A DNA stretch of 64,000 nt from NCBI GenBank assembly GCA_018881555.1, contig JACAXG010000091.1, positions 2,018,194-2,082,193 of the forward strand, given 5' to 3'. The notes beneath the pieces were generated by a model. The model saw only the letters and a program-made list of their open reading frames with translations. It ran no database searches and was not told the DNA's origin. The DNA is from Amblyornis subalaris. Lineage: Eukaryota > Chordata > Aves > Passeriformes > Ptilonorhynchidae. This document shows positions 25,894-38,085 of the stretch, piece by piece (position 1 is the first letter of the stretch; each line of letters opens with the position of its first letter). The translations under genes were made by a program, and so were the position numbers.

Positions 25894-28800
25894 TGCCCAC
25901 AGTGCCTGGGCAGAACCTCGTGTTGTGTGCCTGATTTGGGGTCTGCTCTTGACCCAGGCTGCCCACTGTGGGGCTGTGGGCTCTGCCCTCCAGGGTTATC
26001 AGCTCAGCCCTTTGGGGACCAAAGCNCCTGACATTAGAGGCAAAGCAAAGACAAAGGTATCACCACTGTAATCCAAACCCAGGCTCAGGTCAGGATCTGC
26101 CTGTGGGTTGTGAGTGCCAGACTGGCAATATCAGGAAATATGAAGAAATAGCAATAAAAGTCAGCTTGTTCCTGTCCGCTGGCTCATGGCACACGGAGCA
26201 GTAAGAAATACCTTTCTGCAGTCATTGACAATGCATGTTTGAGGCTGAAAATATGCTTCTCTGGCAAAANCCCACATATTTAACCCCGGTGGGCACCAGC
26301 AGCTCACCCCGTGGGTCCAGAGCAGGGCTCCGTGGAGGGCAGCGGGACTTCCCAGCCTGCCTGGGCACACCAGCTCGGGGGATGCTGCTCCGGCCTCTGA
26401 CACAGAGCAGGATGTGAGGGCGGTAAGTGGTGAGTGTTGAAATGAAAGATACAGTGAGAGCAAAGGACCTGCTGCAGCTCCGTGCTGTGCCAAGCCTCCT
26501 GCCGCCTTATCAGTGCTTCCCCGAGAACGATGGCTGTGTTGTCCTGACATTGAATATTCTCCTTGCGGCGATCCATATCTCCTCCATTTCATTCGCAGCA
26601 CCCGAACGCTCCAGCTCTGGTGCACACCCTGGATTCACACTCTCGCCCCTGGAGCGAAGCCAAAATCTCCAAAGGAAAAATGCAGCCAGAGCTTCCAAGT
26701 TTCGTGGTGAAACCACATGATTTTGATGGGAAGCCATAAATCAGTCCCAGGCTCTTTCAGCCTCCGGTAACTTCTTTAAACAAACCTGGGCTGAATTCTG
26801 GGTCTTGTAATGAAAGCTGAAAGCAGGTGAATTGGCCGCAGGGTTTGAGCATCACCACAAGTGAGTGCACGGAGCAGCCTCGGCCGCTCAGGACGGGCCG
26901 ACTCTCGTCTGAGTGGGCTCAACTATCCCACAACNATGGGGCACAACCAAAGCACCTTCCACCTTCTGTTGTTGTCCAAGAGCAGAAGAAGCCCAAATGC
27001 TGCCCAATCCCTTCAGCACTGCTGAGACCTTCCCAGCCCTGGGGGCACAGACACCCCTCAGACAGCGGGGACAGGACAGCAGCAATGAGATGGGCAGAAC
27101 CCGCTGCCCTGCCCTGCCTGGAAAACAGGCATCAGGGAAAGGGGTAAATCCTCACGTGGCTGCAGGGATGGGGGTAGTTCCCTGAGGTGGTCCGGCCTCA
27201 AGGCCTTGGGTTTCGGCACAAAACAAAGTGAAGGCTCTTATTTGGCTAATGTGCCTCTGAAGAAAGGCTCTATCCTTGTTTGCTCCCACTGCTGCATTGT
27301 CTGTGGATAAAGACAGGGATAGATCTCATCTGATACAGCAATATCATCTCGCCCATCTGGACAGGGCTCTTTACAAGACCCTGCTTTAGAATTTAGATCC
27401 CTGGGAACTTGGAAGGCAGCAGTGAAACAAAACCCTCCACCAGAACAATAAAGAGGCTCTCAGCGACAGCCAGAGCTCTGCGGGGCAGGCACAGGAGCAC
27501 TGTGAGGTCCCAGGGGTCTGGCATCGCCCGGCTGCTCCGGTGTGCAGTAGGTTTGCAGAAATCTGCTCTTTTGGGGCAATTCCTGGGGCCGCATCCTGCC
27601 TGGGAAAGGCAGAACTTGGGCTGGGAGTGCTGCAAGAAATAGAAACTCAGGTTTTTCATGCAAAACAGCCAAGCTAGGCAAGACATTGCATCGACCACTG
27701 CATCCAGAGCAGGTGGACATCAAGGTCATTGTCCTCCTCCCTGACTGCTCCCTGCCAAGCCCTGTCCTAGACGGAGGTGCCTGGAAGAGCCTTTGAGGAC
27801 AAACATCTCCAGATGGGCCAGCGGGACGGGCTCGGCCCCAGGGAAGGTCGTGGAGACCAGGCCCGGCTGCTCTGCAGATTTTGGCTGCGGTTGCTGCCTG
27901 TTATCTGGAGCTTCACTCTGTGAACTTGGCTGACACTGGGGCCAGGGGCCATGGGAGACCTCTGTAGCCACCGGGCTGAGAGGACAGCTGACACCCTCAC
28001 ACTGCCAGCTTTGGCTCCTTTTTAATCCCACCCCACTTTTGGTACCACCCCTCTCCCACCTGCATTCCCCAGCCAAGCTCAGGAGCGCTGCAGGGAGGCA
28101 GCAGTCATCGGGAGCCATGGGGTTCCTGGTGGGGTTGTCCTCCGAGGGCATGGGAGTATGGGGCAGGAGGTGGCTTTGGTGAAGGGTCCAGCTCCTGCAG
28201 CAACTTGGGAACAGCTGAGCGACGCCCAGGGGTGAGCTAGGCTTTGGGGAGCAAAGCATCACATCCCACCAGCCGGGCCAGCCACTGCGCCCCCCCGGCC
28301 CCGCGCAGATGTTTCCCGGAGCGCTGCCATCCCTCCAGCCCTTCCCGGCCGGGATGGATCCCATTGCTTTGAAGTTCCCAGCCGATGTGCAGGGTTATGC
28401 AGCCAGAGCAGACAGCCCTGGGGAAGAGCCAGGCGGCCAGGGATGTGACTCAGGAACGGCTCCGGTGACAAGGGGAAAAGGAAAAGCGGTTTATTATGTC
28501 TGTGCCGGCGTCCAAGTCGCCAACGCAGGGAAGCAATGTGCAGCTGAGCCTCGAGCAGGAGGGGAGGGCTGGGGGCTGGTGGTGTGGGGTATCACTCCCG
28601 CCTCACCACCGGCCCTGAGGGTCCCAATCCCACCGGATTGCTGCAGGACACAGCCAGGTTCCAGCAGCACCCAGCCCTGCTCCGCAAATGTCCAGCACAG
28701 GGAACGCCTGAGTGCAAAGGAGGGAGTGGGCATGTGTCAATGCCCTCACCTTTGTTAAGGAAGTTAATTACCCTCTCTAACTAGCTGCGACAGAGTGCAT

Positions 28801-31034
28801 GGAGGAGTGTGGATGCTCAGAGCCCAGCAAGTGCCCAACAGAGTCAATGGCCTGCACCTTCTCCCACGGGGAAAGAGGTGGGAGCAAGAAACTGAGGGAA
28901 GACAAATGCAATTTGGTGTCTCTTTATCCCTCCCCCTCCTGAACTTTGAGATTTTATTGTCACAGACATTTTCTTTAGTGCAGGGNAATGGAAACTCTGG
29001 TCCTTCCCAGGCTGTGGACAAGCTGAAATAGGAGAGAATGACAGAGGGGTGTGTGGGGATGGACGGGACCGGCCCCACGCCCTCCCCACCGGGTTAATGC
29101 CTTTTGCAGGTGCCATTGCCCAAATCCCTTTGATCCTCCGTTGCCGTGGGGNGTGAGAAGCCTGGCCGCTGCCCGGCCGTGGGGCCCAGGGCCCACGGAG
29201 GTGGTTTTGTCCCTCACATCACAGATCCAGAGAGCAGACGGAACATTAAAACCAGGCGGTTTCATCTCCACCTTCACGGGAGAGGCTGCACCGCCCGCCA
29301 GCAGCCGAGAACTCGGATGCACCATGCAGCGCCGGCGTCCCGTGATGGATCAGCACTGAAAACAACACCCTGCTAATCTGCCTCCCCAGCAGCCATAAAA
29401 CTGTCTTCCCAGTTCCTTCGGAGAGGATTTACAGCGACTCAAAGCATCCCAGAGCAGCCGGCAGAGGCGACAGCACCCCACGGGTGCCAGCCCCACACCT
29501 GAGGCACCTCATGGCATCAGGGTGATGCTCCCCACCTCTCGGCCCCCAGCCACTCCACTTGATTGCCTCCAAACTACTGCTTCCCAACAAGGACTTGGCA
29601 GCCCCCCAGAGCAAGCCAGTGACCCCAGGGTCATGCCTAATCCCTGGAGCCCCTCGCCAAGGTCCCATCACCCCCCAGAAAGGCCCAAGAGGGGCCTATC
29701 CCCTCACTGGGCTGCTCCTGTGTCCTGTGCTGTGGGCAAACAGTGCATGCTCCGTCCCAGAGGGGACAGCTGGTGTGTAGATTTGGTCACAGCCTTGGTG
29801 ATTGTCACACGAGGGACAGCACCTCACCCAGCCATGGGCTTGTGAGAGGCAGCTGCTTGCCAGCCCCGGGGTTTTCTGGGCATGTGACCCGTGGGGGTCT
29901 GAGCCATGACCCCGGGGCACAGCCCNTGCTGGGCCCCTCTGGCACCAGTAAACGTTCCAACACCGGGCAGGGGGAATGGGAGCACTGCCCTCCTGCTCCC
30001 CCCTCTCTGTATCCAAATGGGAAACCAAAAACCCAACGCAAGGCGAGCTCTGCTGAGCCCCTGCCAAGAGCCACGGACAGAAATATCCTTGATTTCACCA
30101 AGGTGTGAATAACTTTTGACACTTCTAGGGCTTATTGCCTTAAAAAAATCCCCCCGCAGTCCCCATTCACACTCGGCAGGACTGTGTTTCATATGAATGG
30201 AATATATGAATCACTGCAAAGAATTTAAATGCTTCCCTGTACAAAGAAACTCTCCCTCCCCGCCTCTGTGGCCGGGCTCTGCACAGCCTAAAACAAAGGC
30301 ATGGCAGGAGACGGGGCAAATCCCGATCACCAAACTGCTGCCTCCATGGACAAGGGCAGCGTGGACTCTCGATTTGGCCCAGTGCACTGGGGCAGAGCCT
30401 CCACCACCTATTTCAACCCACAACCAACTGTCCCGGCCACAGCACTCGTGGTTTCCGAAATCCCAATGAGCTCCCGACAGCTGCTGGGTTCAAATCTCTG
30501 TGTGCCGTTCATGTTTCAGCTCTGCTCCCGCCTCTAAACCCCAGTTTTCAGATTGGAACAGGCAAAGAAAATTGCTTTATTGCCATTCCTCTGCCCGATC
30601 TGGGATCCAGGACAATCCACCACCCCAATGCTGGGGGCTGGGGTCAGCCAGGCTGATGGAAAACAGGCGAGTCTTCCTGCAAGAATCTTTCCCATTTCTT
30701 TGCAGTTTGGGTTGTTTTGCAGCTTCTTTTCCCCTTGGACAACAGGGCGAGGAGGGAAAATGTAACTGGAAGCCTGGCGCAGCCCCACNGCGTTTCCAGC
30801 TGTGATGTTTCCCCTGGCATCGCTGCCTCGGCTCCGCGCACGCGGTCGTGTCCACAGCCCCGGCGGAGGGAGGGAAGCCAAATTGGAGCTACAGGCACCT
30901 GGTTTATGTTGGTCCCTCAAACAGCGGGGACAGCACAGCCCCTGGCACCCATCAAGGCACTGCCCCTGCCCAGGGGGCTCTCAGCCACCATCCCTTCTGC
31001 CAGCTCTGTGTCCTAAATTCATGGGATCCGGCTC

Positions 31035-31200
31035 TGAAAGGAGCCGCTTTGTTTCCCAGTATCCCTCGCAGACGGATCAAAACTGCATTTTTACAGAAGC
31101 AATAAAAATCCCAGGAATTCACCGGCCTTATGATTTATTAAACATGTTCCTTATAGCAAAGCTGCCCATAGATGAGAAATATCTCCGGTAGGTTATTGCC
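31035..31200. promoter_or_regulatory. AT-rich element upstream of the CpG island, function unknown
   Basis: A low-GC block with GCAATAAAAATCCCAGG and TTATGATTTATTAAACATG lies about 0.6 kb downstream (in the minus-strand sense) of the CpG island. It is not recognised as repeat or exon. It may be a conserved non-coding element of COL8A2. Confidence 0.22.
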
Positions 31201-31739
31201 TGGCCTGGGGCTACCGTACAGGGGGGATCTTTCCTGGCTTATTGGGAATGTTCAAAGCTGGAGAACCTGGTAGCTCAGGAGACAATTAACAGCAACACTC
31301 TTAAAAAAATAAGCAGCTTGTATTTCCCAAGGTTTTTGTGCGAGGCACCGCGGTGCCAGTACCCGGGAACGGTGCTGGTACCCATTGGGTGCAGATGTTG
31401 GCAGCTGCAGGAGGAGACAAGACTCCAGGCAGGGCTGGGGCTGTGAGTGCCAGCAGTGGCTGTCCCAAAGGTCACGGCACTTTCCTCAAAACACTTTTGT
31501 TCTCACAAACATATTTCCGAACAGCAGAAAGAAAAGGCTGGGCGCTGGGAGACGGCGGAGGCTCTGGGNAGGATTCCCTCTGAGAGGGACGTGACCGGGG
31601 TGGGTCAGAGAAGAGAGAAGAGATGAGAAAAAGGAAAAGTAGAGGAAAGCGGGCTCAGACCTGCCCGAGGAGAGATGGCTGGAGCGTNCTGCTATGTTCC
31701 GCGGGAAAAAGGCACCAGAACAGCGGGACTCGTGACTGG

Positions 31740-32450
31740 GAAATCCACGGGATCACCTCCCGCCCGAGCCCGGCGCGACCCGCGGGATGCGCAGGGGCGC
31801 GGGAGCGGCGGAGCCCTGACCCCATCCCGGCGGAGCGGCGCGGACCTTACCTCACCTCCCCTCGGCGCGGCGGAGCGGAGCGCAGCGGCGGGCACGGGCA
31901 GCCGCTGGCGGGAGCGGCGGGACGGGCCGGGCCGGGCCGGGCACCCCGCGGGGCGGAGCGGGGCGGGCGGGAGGGCGGAGCGGGGCCGGGGGTGCGGGGG
32001 GTGCGGAGGATGCGAAGCGGGGCCGAGGGTGCGGGGGGATGCGAAGCGAGACGAGGGGATGCGGAGGGAGGGATGCGGAGCGGGACCAGGGGTGCAGGGC
32101 ATGCGGAGCGGGACCAGGGGTGCTGGGAGTCCGGAGCGGGACCGGGGGTGCTGGGAGTCCGGAGCGGGACCGGGGGTGCTGGGAGTCCGGAGAGGGACCG
32201 GGGGTGCTGAGGCTGCGGAGCGGGGCCGCGCCGGGGCGGCTGCTGTGATTTCTCTCTTTTCCCTCTTTTTTCCTCCCTCCCCTCGGCGGTTCCAACCCGG
32301 CCGCGCTGCTCGTTCCTCCGGCGCAGGAGGGAGACTGAGCGCACCGCACACCCCCGAGAGCGCGGCCCCGGCCCCCACCATCCCGGCCCCTCCTCGCCAC
32401 CCCACGCGGGACAGACGGCCCGTGGGCACGGCAACCCCCGGCCCCGCCTG
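31740..32450 (-). promoter_or_regulatory. COL8A2: CpG island, likely COL8A2 promoter and first non-coding exon
   Basis: A dense CpG island of about 700 bases. On the minus strand a strong donor, GTGAG/GTAAGG, ends a candidate exon at 31851. COL8A2 needs at least one upstream non-coding exon, and this is the only strong minus-strand island between it and TRAPPC3. The assignment is inference; an unrelated transcript could also start here. Confidence 0.4.
32085..32232 (+). repeat. 28-base G-rich minisatellite in the CpG island
   Basis: About five imperfect copies of a 28-base unit, GGAGCGGGACCGGGGGTGCT followed by GGGAGTCC. Less regular relatives extend left to about 31985. Repeated runs of four to five G suggest quadruplex-forming potential on the plus strand. 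Confidence 0.85.
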
Positions 32451-35129
32451 CTTTGCCCCGGAGCAGGGATGCCCTGTGCCCCGGGGATGCTGATGCCAGC
32501 AATACCAGCCACAGGATGGGAAAAGAGCTCTTCTTCCATCTGCAGATCCCCCAGGACTGGGTGCTGCCTGCCCCTCGGATGGGGTGCAGTGGAGTCCAAC
32601 TTTCTTTCCCCTTCTTGGCCCGTGTGGCAGCCCAGGGCTGGAGCAGCGTTGCCCCCGTGCTCCCCCNAAACCACCACCCACTCCGTTTGTGGACACAGGG
32701 CCACAGCAGGAGATGCTCCCCATTTGTATGGCGGGGGAGCTTCACCACCCTGAAAATCCTCTCGCCCTGGGCAGAACAGTTGGGAAATGTGGTGCCAGTG
32801 CAGCCAGGTTTTGTTGCCTCGTGTCTTGGCACAGTTTCAAATCACATACCAGGACAGAGGTGCTCCAAACCCAGGGGAGCGGGATGCCCGCAGCCCCTGC
32901 CTCCCGCCTTTCCCAGCCACCGTGTGCTGCCCATTCCCGAGGCAGAGGAGCCGCGGCATCCCGCTGGCAGCCGCGTGCCAGGCACAGCCGGGACACCGCC
33001 GGCACTGCCGCAGCTGCCGGGGTGCACGGGCCCGGGGGTGCAGGGCCCCGGTGTGCCCCGGGAGGCAGATTAGGGTTGCTCAGGCAACGGGCACGGAGAA
33101 AGCCCGTCGGGATGGAGGCCGCTGGGTGCACAAGGGTGTTTGTTTTCTGTATTAAGCGCCTGAGCAAGGGGGGCATCAGACGGCTAATCCCCCCTCAATG
33201 CCTTCCCCCAGCGAGCAGCCGCCGTGGGGCCNGACCCTGCTCCCAGGAATGCTGATGTGCTGTGCCCCGTGCGGGCGGATGGGGCTGGGGTCCCCTCCAT
33301 GCCCTGAGCATGGGGATCTGCCCGCAGCTGGTCCCTACCACAATCCCTAGTGCAGGCTACGGTGGGTGAGNACCTTAGAGTAGCCCCAAGAGCGCTCCTG
33401 GCCAGGGCTGAGCCTGGCTGAACCACGGCACAACGGTGACTTGCTGCTCAGAGACCGCAGCCCCAGCAGGATGGCTGCTGGCAGCTACTGCTCGGCCACC
33501 GCCTCAGCCCCGCCACCACTGTGTCCCAGNTGTACCAGCTCTCCTGCTCATGCCCTTGTTCCACCTGCAGTTCCCGGGCACGGGGGAGAGAGTGGAGGGG
33601 CCTCAACTGGCGCAGCGGCTCCCGCAGAAGTGAACCAGCCTTGTTTAACCAGAGCTCTCACTGGCAAAGCATTTCCTCTGCTCAGAGACTCATTTGCCAG
33701 CACAGACATTCCTCTGTCCCACAGAGCAAACCATCGGCTGCAGCCTCGCTCCATGCCGGCCTCTCCCGCCTGTCATCGCTCCCGCGCTGGCTCGTTCCTC
33801 CACAGCCCTCTCCCTTCACCAGGATGGAGCCTGGGGTGCGGCCATGGCACCTTGGCCATGCCACACCACCCTGGCTGCACCTGGCCATGCACAGGCTCCT
33901 TCCTGCTGCCCAGCAAGGGTCATTTTTAGTCTGGGGTCTTCTAACTCCTATTGGGTTCTTTCTTTTCTTTTTAATCTTGTGGAGTTACAGCTTCTGCTGA
34001 CTGCAGCCCCCTGATCATCTGGTTTGGGTGCTGGTGCACCTGCTCACTGGCAGAGAACTGGGAACTGAAAAACATGTAGGATTTGGATAAACATTACCGA
34101 TCAGCACCTGACCCATCAGTGTGTTATCAATATCCTTCTCATACTAAAGCCAAAACCCAGCACTGTACCAGCTACTGGGAAAAATACTATGAAATCAGCT
34201 CTATTCCAGCCCAAAACGTATCCAGGTGGGAGCTCAGAGCTCGCAGCCCAAGGCTGCAGCACTCCCAGGTCCTTGTGCTGAGCAAGGAAAACAAACAACA
34301 TCCCAACTCATCCAGTGCCATAACTCTGTGTAACTCACCCTACTTAAAATTTATTTATTTGAGCTAAACAACTGATATCTCTCAGCACTGTGCTGAGCCA
34401 CTGCTGACAGCTCTCCTTCCCAGTGGGAGAGGGAAGCCGGGCTTAGCANGGGATTTAGCGGCTCCGCTGCCTGTATCTCCTGGCAGCTCCATACCCACTG
34501 CTCTGCCAGGGCTCCACAGTGTCCCCAGCATTGCACTGCCCCTGCCAGGGCCACACGTGAACCAGCGAGAGCCCCGGTGCCACAGCATCCCCGGGCACTG
34601 CTGCACCTCATGGTCCCAGGCTCACTGCCTCCCAAAACCCCGGTCCCAGTCATCCCGCTGCTCTGCACAGGAGGAACAAGAGAGAGGGAGGAGATATAAT
34701 TCAATCTAGGGCTGAAAAATGCCTTAACTTAATTTTGGTGNGTCACGGACGTAATCGAATCAGCCCCGTGCATTGGAATATCGTTTCCATGTTTCCACAA
34801 AGACGGATAATTGTGCTTGGAAAACCAGCCCTTGGTGCTCAGGAGGAAAATGTGCCGTGGGGGTGGGAGGGGGCCAGGGGCTGGGCTGGCAGCACCGAGC
34901 AGAGCTGGGGTGCACTGCCATGCCTGCNCAGGGTACCAGCATGGGGTGCCCAGGGCAGACAAGGGGCCAGGACCTCACCCTGGCTGNGCCGGCAGTGACC
35001 TGCAGGTGAGAGGTGGCCCGGGCAGGAGGACACCGGGCAGGGAGCGGCAGCGCCGGCACAGTGCGGGGCGAGCCACGGCTCCGTGTGGAGCTTGGTGCCA
35101 GATCCCAGCCTTCGGGAACATTCAGTGAT

Positions 35130-35285
35130 GGATTAAATGCAATCTGACTACCACTGTGGGAGGTTGGAGAGAATTACTTCATACAAATGCACTTCGGAAA
35201 GTATTTAGAGTCAAATTTTCAAAAGCCCCTGAACGATTTAAGAGCCAAAATCCCATTTTCCAAAGTCACTTAAATGAGCAAGAAA
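35130..35285. mobile_element. Possible fossil amniote DNA-transposon fragment
   Basis: The phrases AGTCAAATTTTCAAAAGCCC, AGAGCCAAAATCCCATTTTC and CAAAGTCACTTAAATG resemble an ancient non-autonomous palindromic repeat common in turtles, crocodiles and birds, with internal units like TTTTCAAAAG and its reverse complement. Identification is from memory of the pattern and is uncertain. Confidence 0.35.
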
Positions 35286-37970
35286 AGATCAGTTAAGAAA
35301 ACACGCGAGCAGCCGGGGCCTGGGGGGACAGGCTGCGGTGGCCGCGGGCGCAGAACCGCATCACAATCGGCCGCCACAACCCTTGCCCTGGAAGACACGA
35401 GGATGCATCGGCTTCAAAAAGCATCCCTGGGTTTCTTCCTGGGCGATCAGCCCGGGATGGGTCCCACGGGGTCAGATTGAGGGAACGGTCCCTCTGGGGT
35501 CAGGGACAGCGCCTGGCTCAGCAGCTGCCGGGCCACTGCGACCACTGCCGGCTCCGTGCGCAGACCCTGCCGGGGCAGGAAGGGTCCCCGGCTGTAACGG
35601 GAGAAGGCAGGGCTGCAGCTGGGAACCGCAGGGCTCCTTCCCTTACCCCACAACCGCTGCAGCCTCCTAAAAGCATCTCCAGTTCCCCGCTCAGCATCCT
35701 AATGAACCGCAAGGGCAGCTGGGACCCTCTGAGGCAGCAACCATGGAGACTCGACCCCCCCAAAGAGCAAATCCCAAAGCAATTAGCTTTGCAAGGCTCG
35801 GCCGGGCTGGTGGAGGTTCCACATTCCTCGGTGGCTGTAAAGCTCTTTACTGGGATTGTTTTCCTGCGTGAGCCCTGCCCGGGGTACACATGGTGGCTCC
35901 GGCTCCCAGCACCTTTGGTGCATGTCATAAAAAAACACTCTCACGTTGCCTTTGCTCAGGCTGAATCGGAGCGGGTTTATACACTTCCCCCAATAGAAAG
36001 CAAAAAGGATCTGAGACAGAATTCTTGCTCCAGGATCCTTTACAATTCCTGGAGGACATTTTTGGAAAGGGAAGGGTTGTATTTACTTTGGCAGCTGACT
36101 CTGCTCCTATATACATATGCATGGAAAAACTGCACTCACCTACGGTTTCCAGGGCTCCCTTGTCTGCAGAGCACCAGCCCAGGTGGGAGCTNGCGGCCCC
36201 CGGACCTCTGTTTGGAAATGGCACGTCGAATTGGAAGCTGAAGTTTAAACTTCTCCCCACGGCAGCCCTGGAGGCTGCTGGCCCTTCCCAGGAGTGCCGG
36301 AGGGGATGTGGCAGCCCCGGAGCTCATCGCAGCTCAACACAACCGGAGCCAGGACCGGCCCCACAATGACCCGTGCCCGTTGTGCCCCACGTGCCCCCAC
36401 CACCCCCCTCTCCGGGCACCTCTCCCCACCTGCACCTCCAGCCTTCCCATGGCTGCTGTGATTAATTCACTGACAGTGGGGTAGGAATAAATCCACTCGT
36501 TGGCACGTTGTAAATTCATCACGTGCTGGGGACGCGCATTCCAGCCCACCATAAACACCCCTGGCTATGAGCTAGTAAATCTGCCTCCAGAGCCGTGGAT
36601 GAATGGAGTCCCTGGGTCCTGGGGGCTGCTCCATCCTGGAGCCGGGGTCACCGCTCAGCTCCCAGCTGTCTCTGGATGGGGATGGCTCCAGAGAGGAGCT
36701 GTCAGGAGGAGGCTCACCCAGCTGCTGTCACCCTCCCAGTTTGCATNCTTCCTCCCTGTGCCATTCCTGCACCAGTGACAGGGGCGGGTGCTTCCATGAA
36801 TGCTGCAGACCCATCCCATGGATTGAGGGCAGGGTCCTGCAGCCTGTTCAGGAGCTGCCTGGAGAAGAGGAAGTTTGCAGCCTCAGTGCTCTGCTGAGCT
36901 GCTGAAACCTTTACGCAGTAAAGTAGTTGTAAAACAGAAAAAAAAAANCATTTTATTATCCACCAAACAGCTGCCGCTTCGTTTTATGGGGGTCATTCTC
37001 TGAGGAGGTNGGGCTGGCAGAGCAGAGGCACCAGCCCAGGTCCTGGTGGGCTCCAGGCTCCTGGCACCCCAGGCTCAGCTCCTCCAGCCCCCATCCATCC
37101 CCCAGCACCAGGATGGCAAGGGGGCCACAGCAGGCATGGACAGGGAAGGGCACATGTGGCTGTAGGGTTTTGTCACCCACACTATTGTTGGGGCTGTCAG
37201 CAGGTCGGCCTGGGAAGGGGCATGAGGGGCCCTGTTTGGTGGGTGCTGCATCCTGTGGCACCCTGAGATCCGTCTGCAAGGCCAGACAGTGCGTAAGCAG
37301 CTCTGGAGGGCAGGGAGTGGGCAACAGGGTTGGTTCCCATCACCTTCCCTGGGAGAGGAAGCTGGGGCACAGTTCAACATTCCTTTCCCAGAGGAAGCCA
37401 TGTGCTTGGGAACTGGCACTGCCACAGGATGCAGATGCCATCCTGGGGGGTTGGGGCTGCTGCAGCCCCAACACTGCCACAGAGCCTGCTCCCACCGGAG
37501 AGCTGAATGCAGGGCTGGGGGGTCCCTGGGTATCACCTGGGGTGGCATCCCCGTGATGGGGTGAGCATCAACTGGGAGAGGCAATCACGAGGACATGCCA
37601 GCCCTTACCCTGATGCTCCCTATCCTCCTTCTCCATTCCCTGTGCCCGCTTTGCCTTGGTGGGAGCTGTGAGCTGCACATGGGCACGGTTTGGGCACCCC
37701 GGGCCACAACTCGTGCCAGTGCTGGGCAGGGGGTGTGGGGGGCTGTGCCTGCCCCGGCGCCGCACCGTGGCCCGAGAGCTCCCAGCAGCTCCAGCCTCTA
37801 TGAAATAATTTGTTATTTTAGTTGTAAAACAGTGAGTGGCCCCTTTCCAGGCAGAGAAGGGAAAAGCCAAACGGCCCCACTCCTGCTAATGACTGAACCA
37901 GTCAGTCAGCACGGGCAGGACTGGCATGGGAGCAGGAGCCGCCTCCCCTCTGGCCCTGCAACACCCCTCT

Positions 37971-38085
37971 GCCCTCTTCACCGCCCCTGTGTCCCCTCTG
38001 ACACCCCTATGTCCTCTTCACCACCCCTGTGTCCCCTCTGACACCCCTGTGCCCTCTTCACCACCGCTGTGTCACCTCTTCCTTC
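37971..38085. repeat. 38-base tandem repeat, about three copies
   Basis: The unit begins GCCCTCTTCACCACCCCTGT and continues GTCCCCTCTGACACCCCT. Three imperfect copies are seen. It is a pyrimidine-rich minisatellite with no coding role. Confidence 0.85.

Larger units (their letters stand above)
11044..31850 (-). other. COL8A2: Presumed long first intron of COL8A2
   Basis: This runs from the acceptor of the signal-peptide exon to a minus-strand donor (GTGAG/GTAAGG) in the CpG island at about 31.85 kb. No coding exon is recognisable on either strand. Contents worth naming: CR1 fragments (11244-11503 and 25717-25893), a GGCAY array (15690-15860), CCATCC/CCCATG-type simple repeats (14905-15000 and 18780-18900), a homopyrimidine tract (16578-16632), a TTTAA run (about 19018-19045), a T-run (about 19424-19440), and AT-rich islands near 12.0, 14.6, 15.3, 18.5, 24.8, 30.2 and 31.1 kb that could be regulatory elements. 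Assignment as one intron is inference from synteny and splice signals. Confidence 0.45.

Noticed and set aside
31692..32832. Minus-strand open frames of 285-343 residues over the CpG island at 32 kb
   Set aside because: Three overlapping frames are all open and made of repeat-derived Pro/Ser/Arg text, as expected for a stop-poor minisatellite region.
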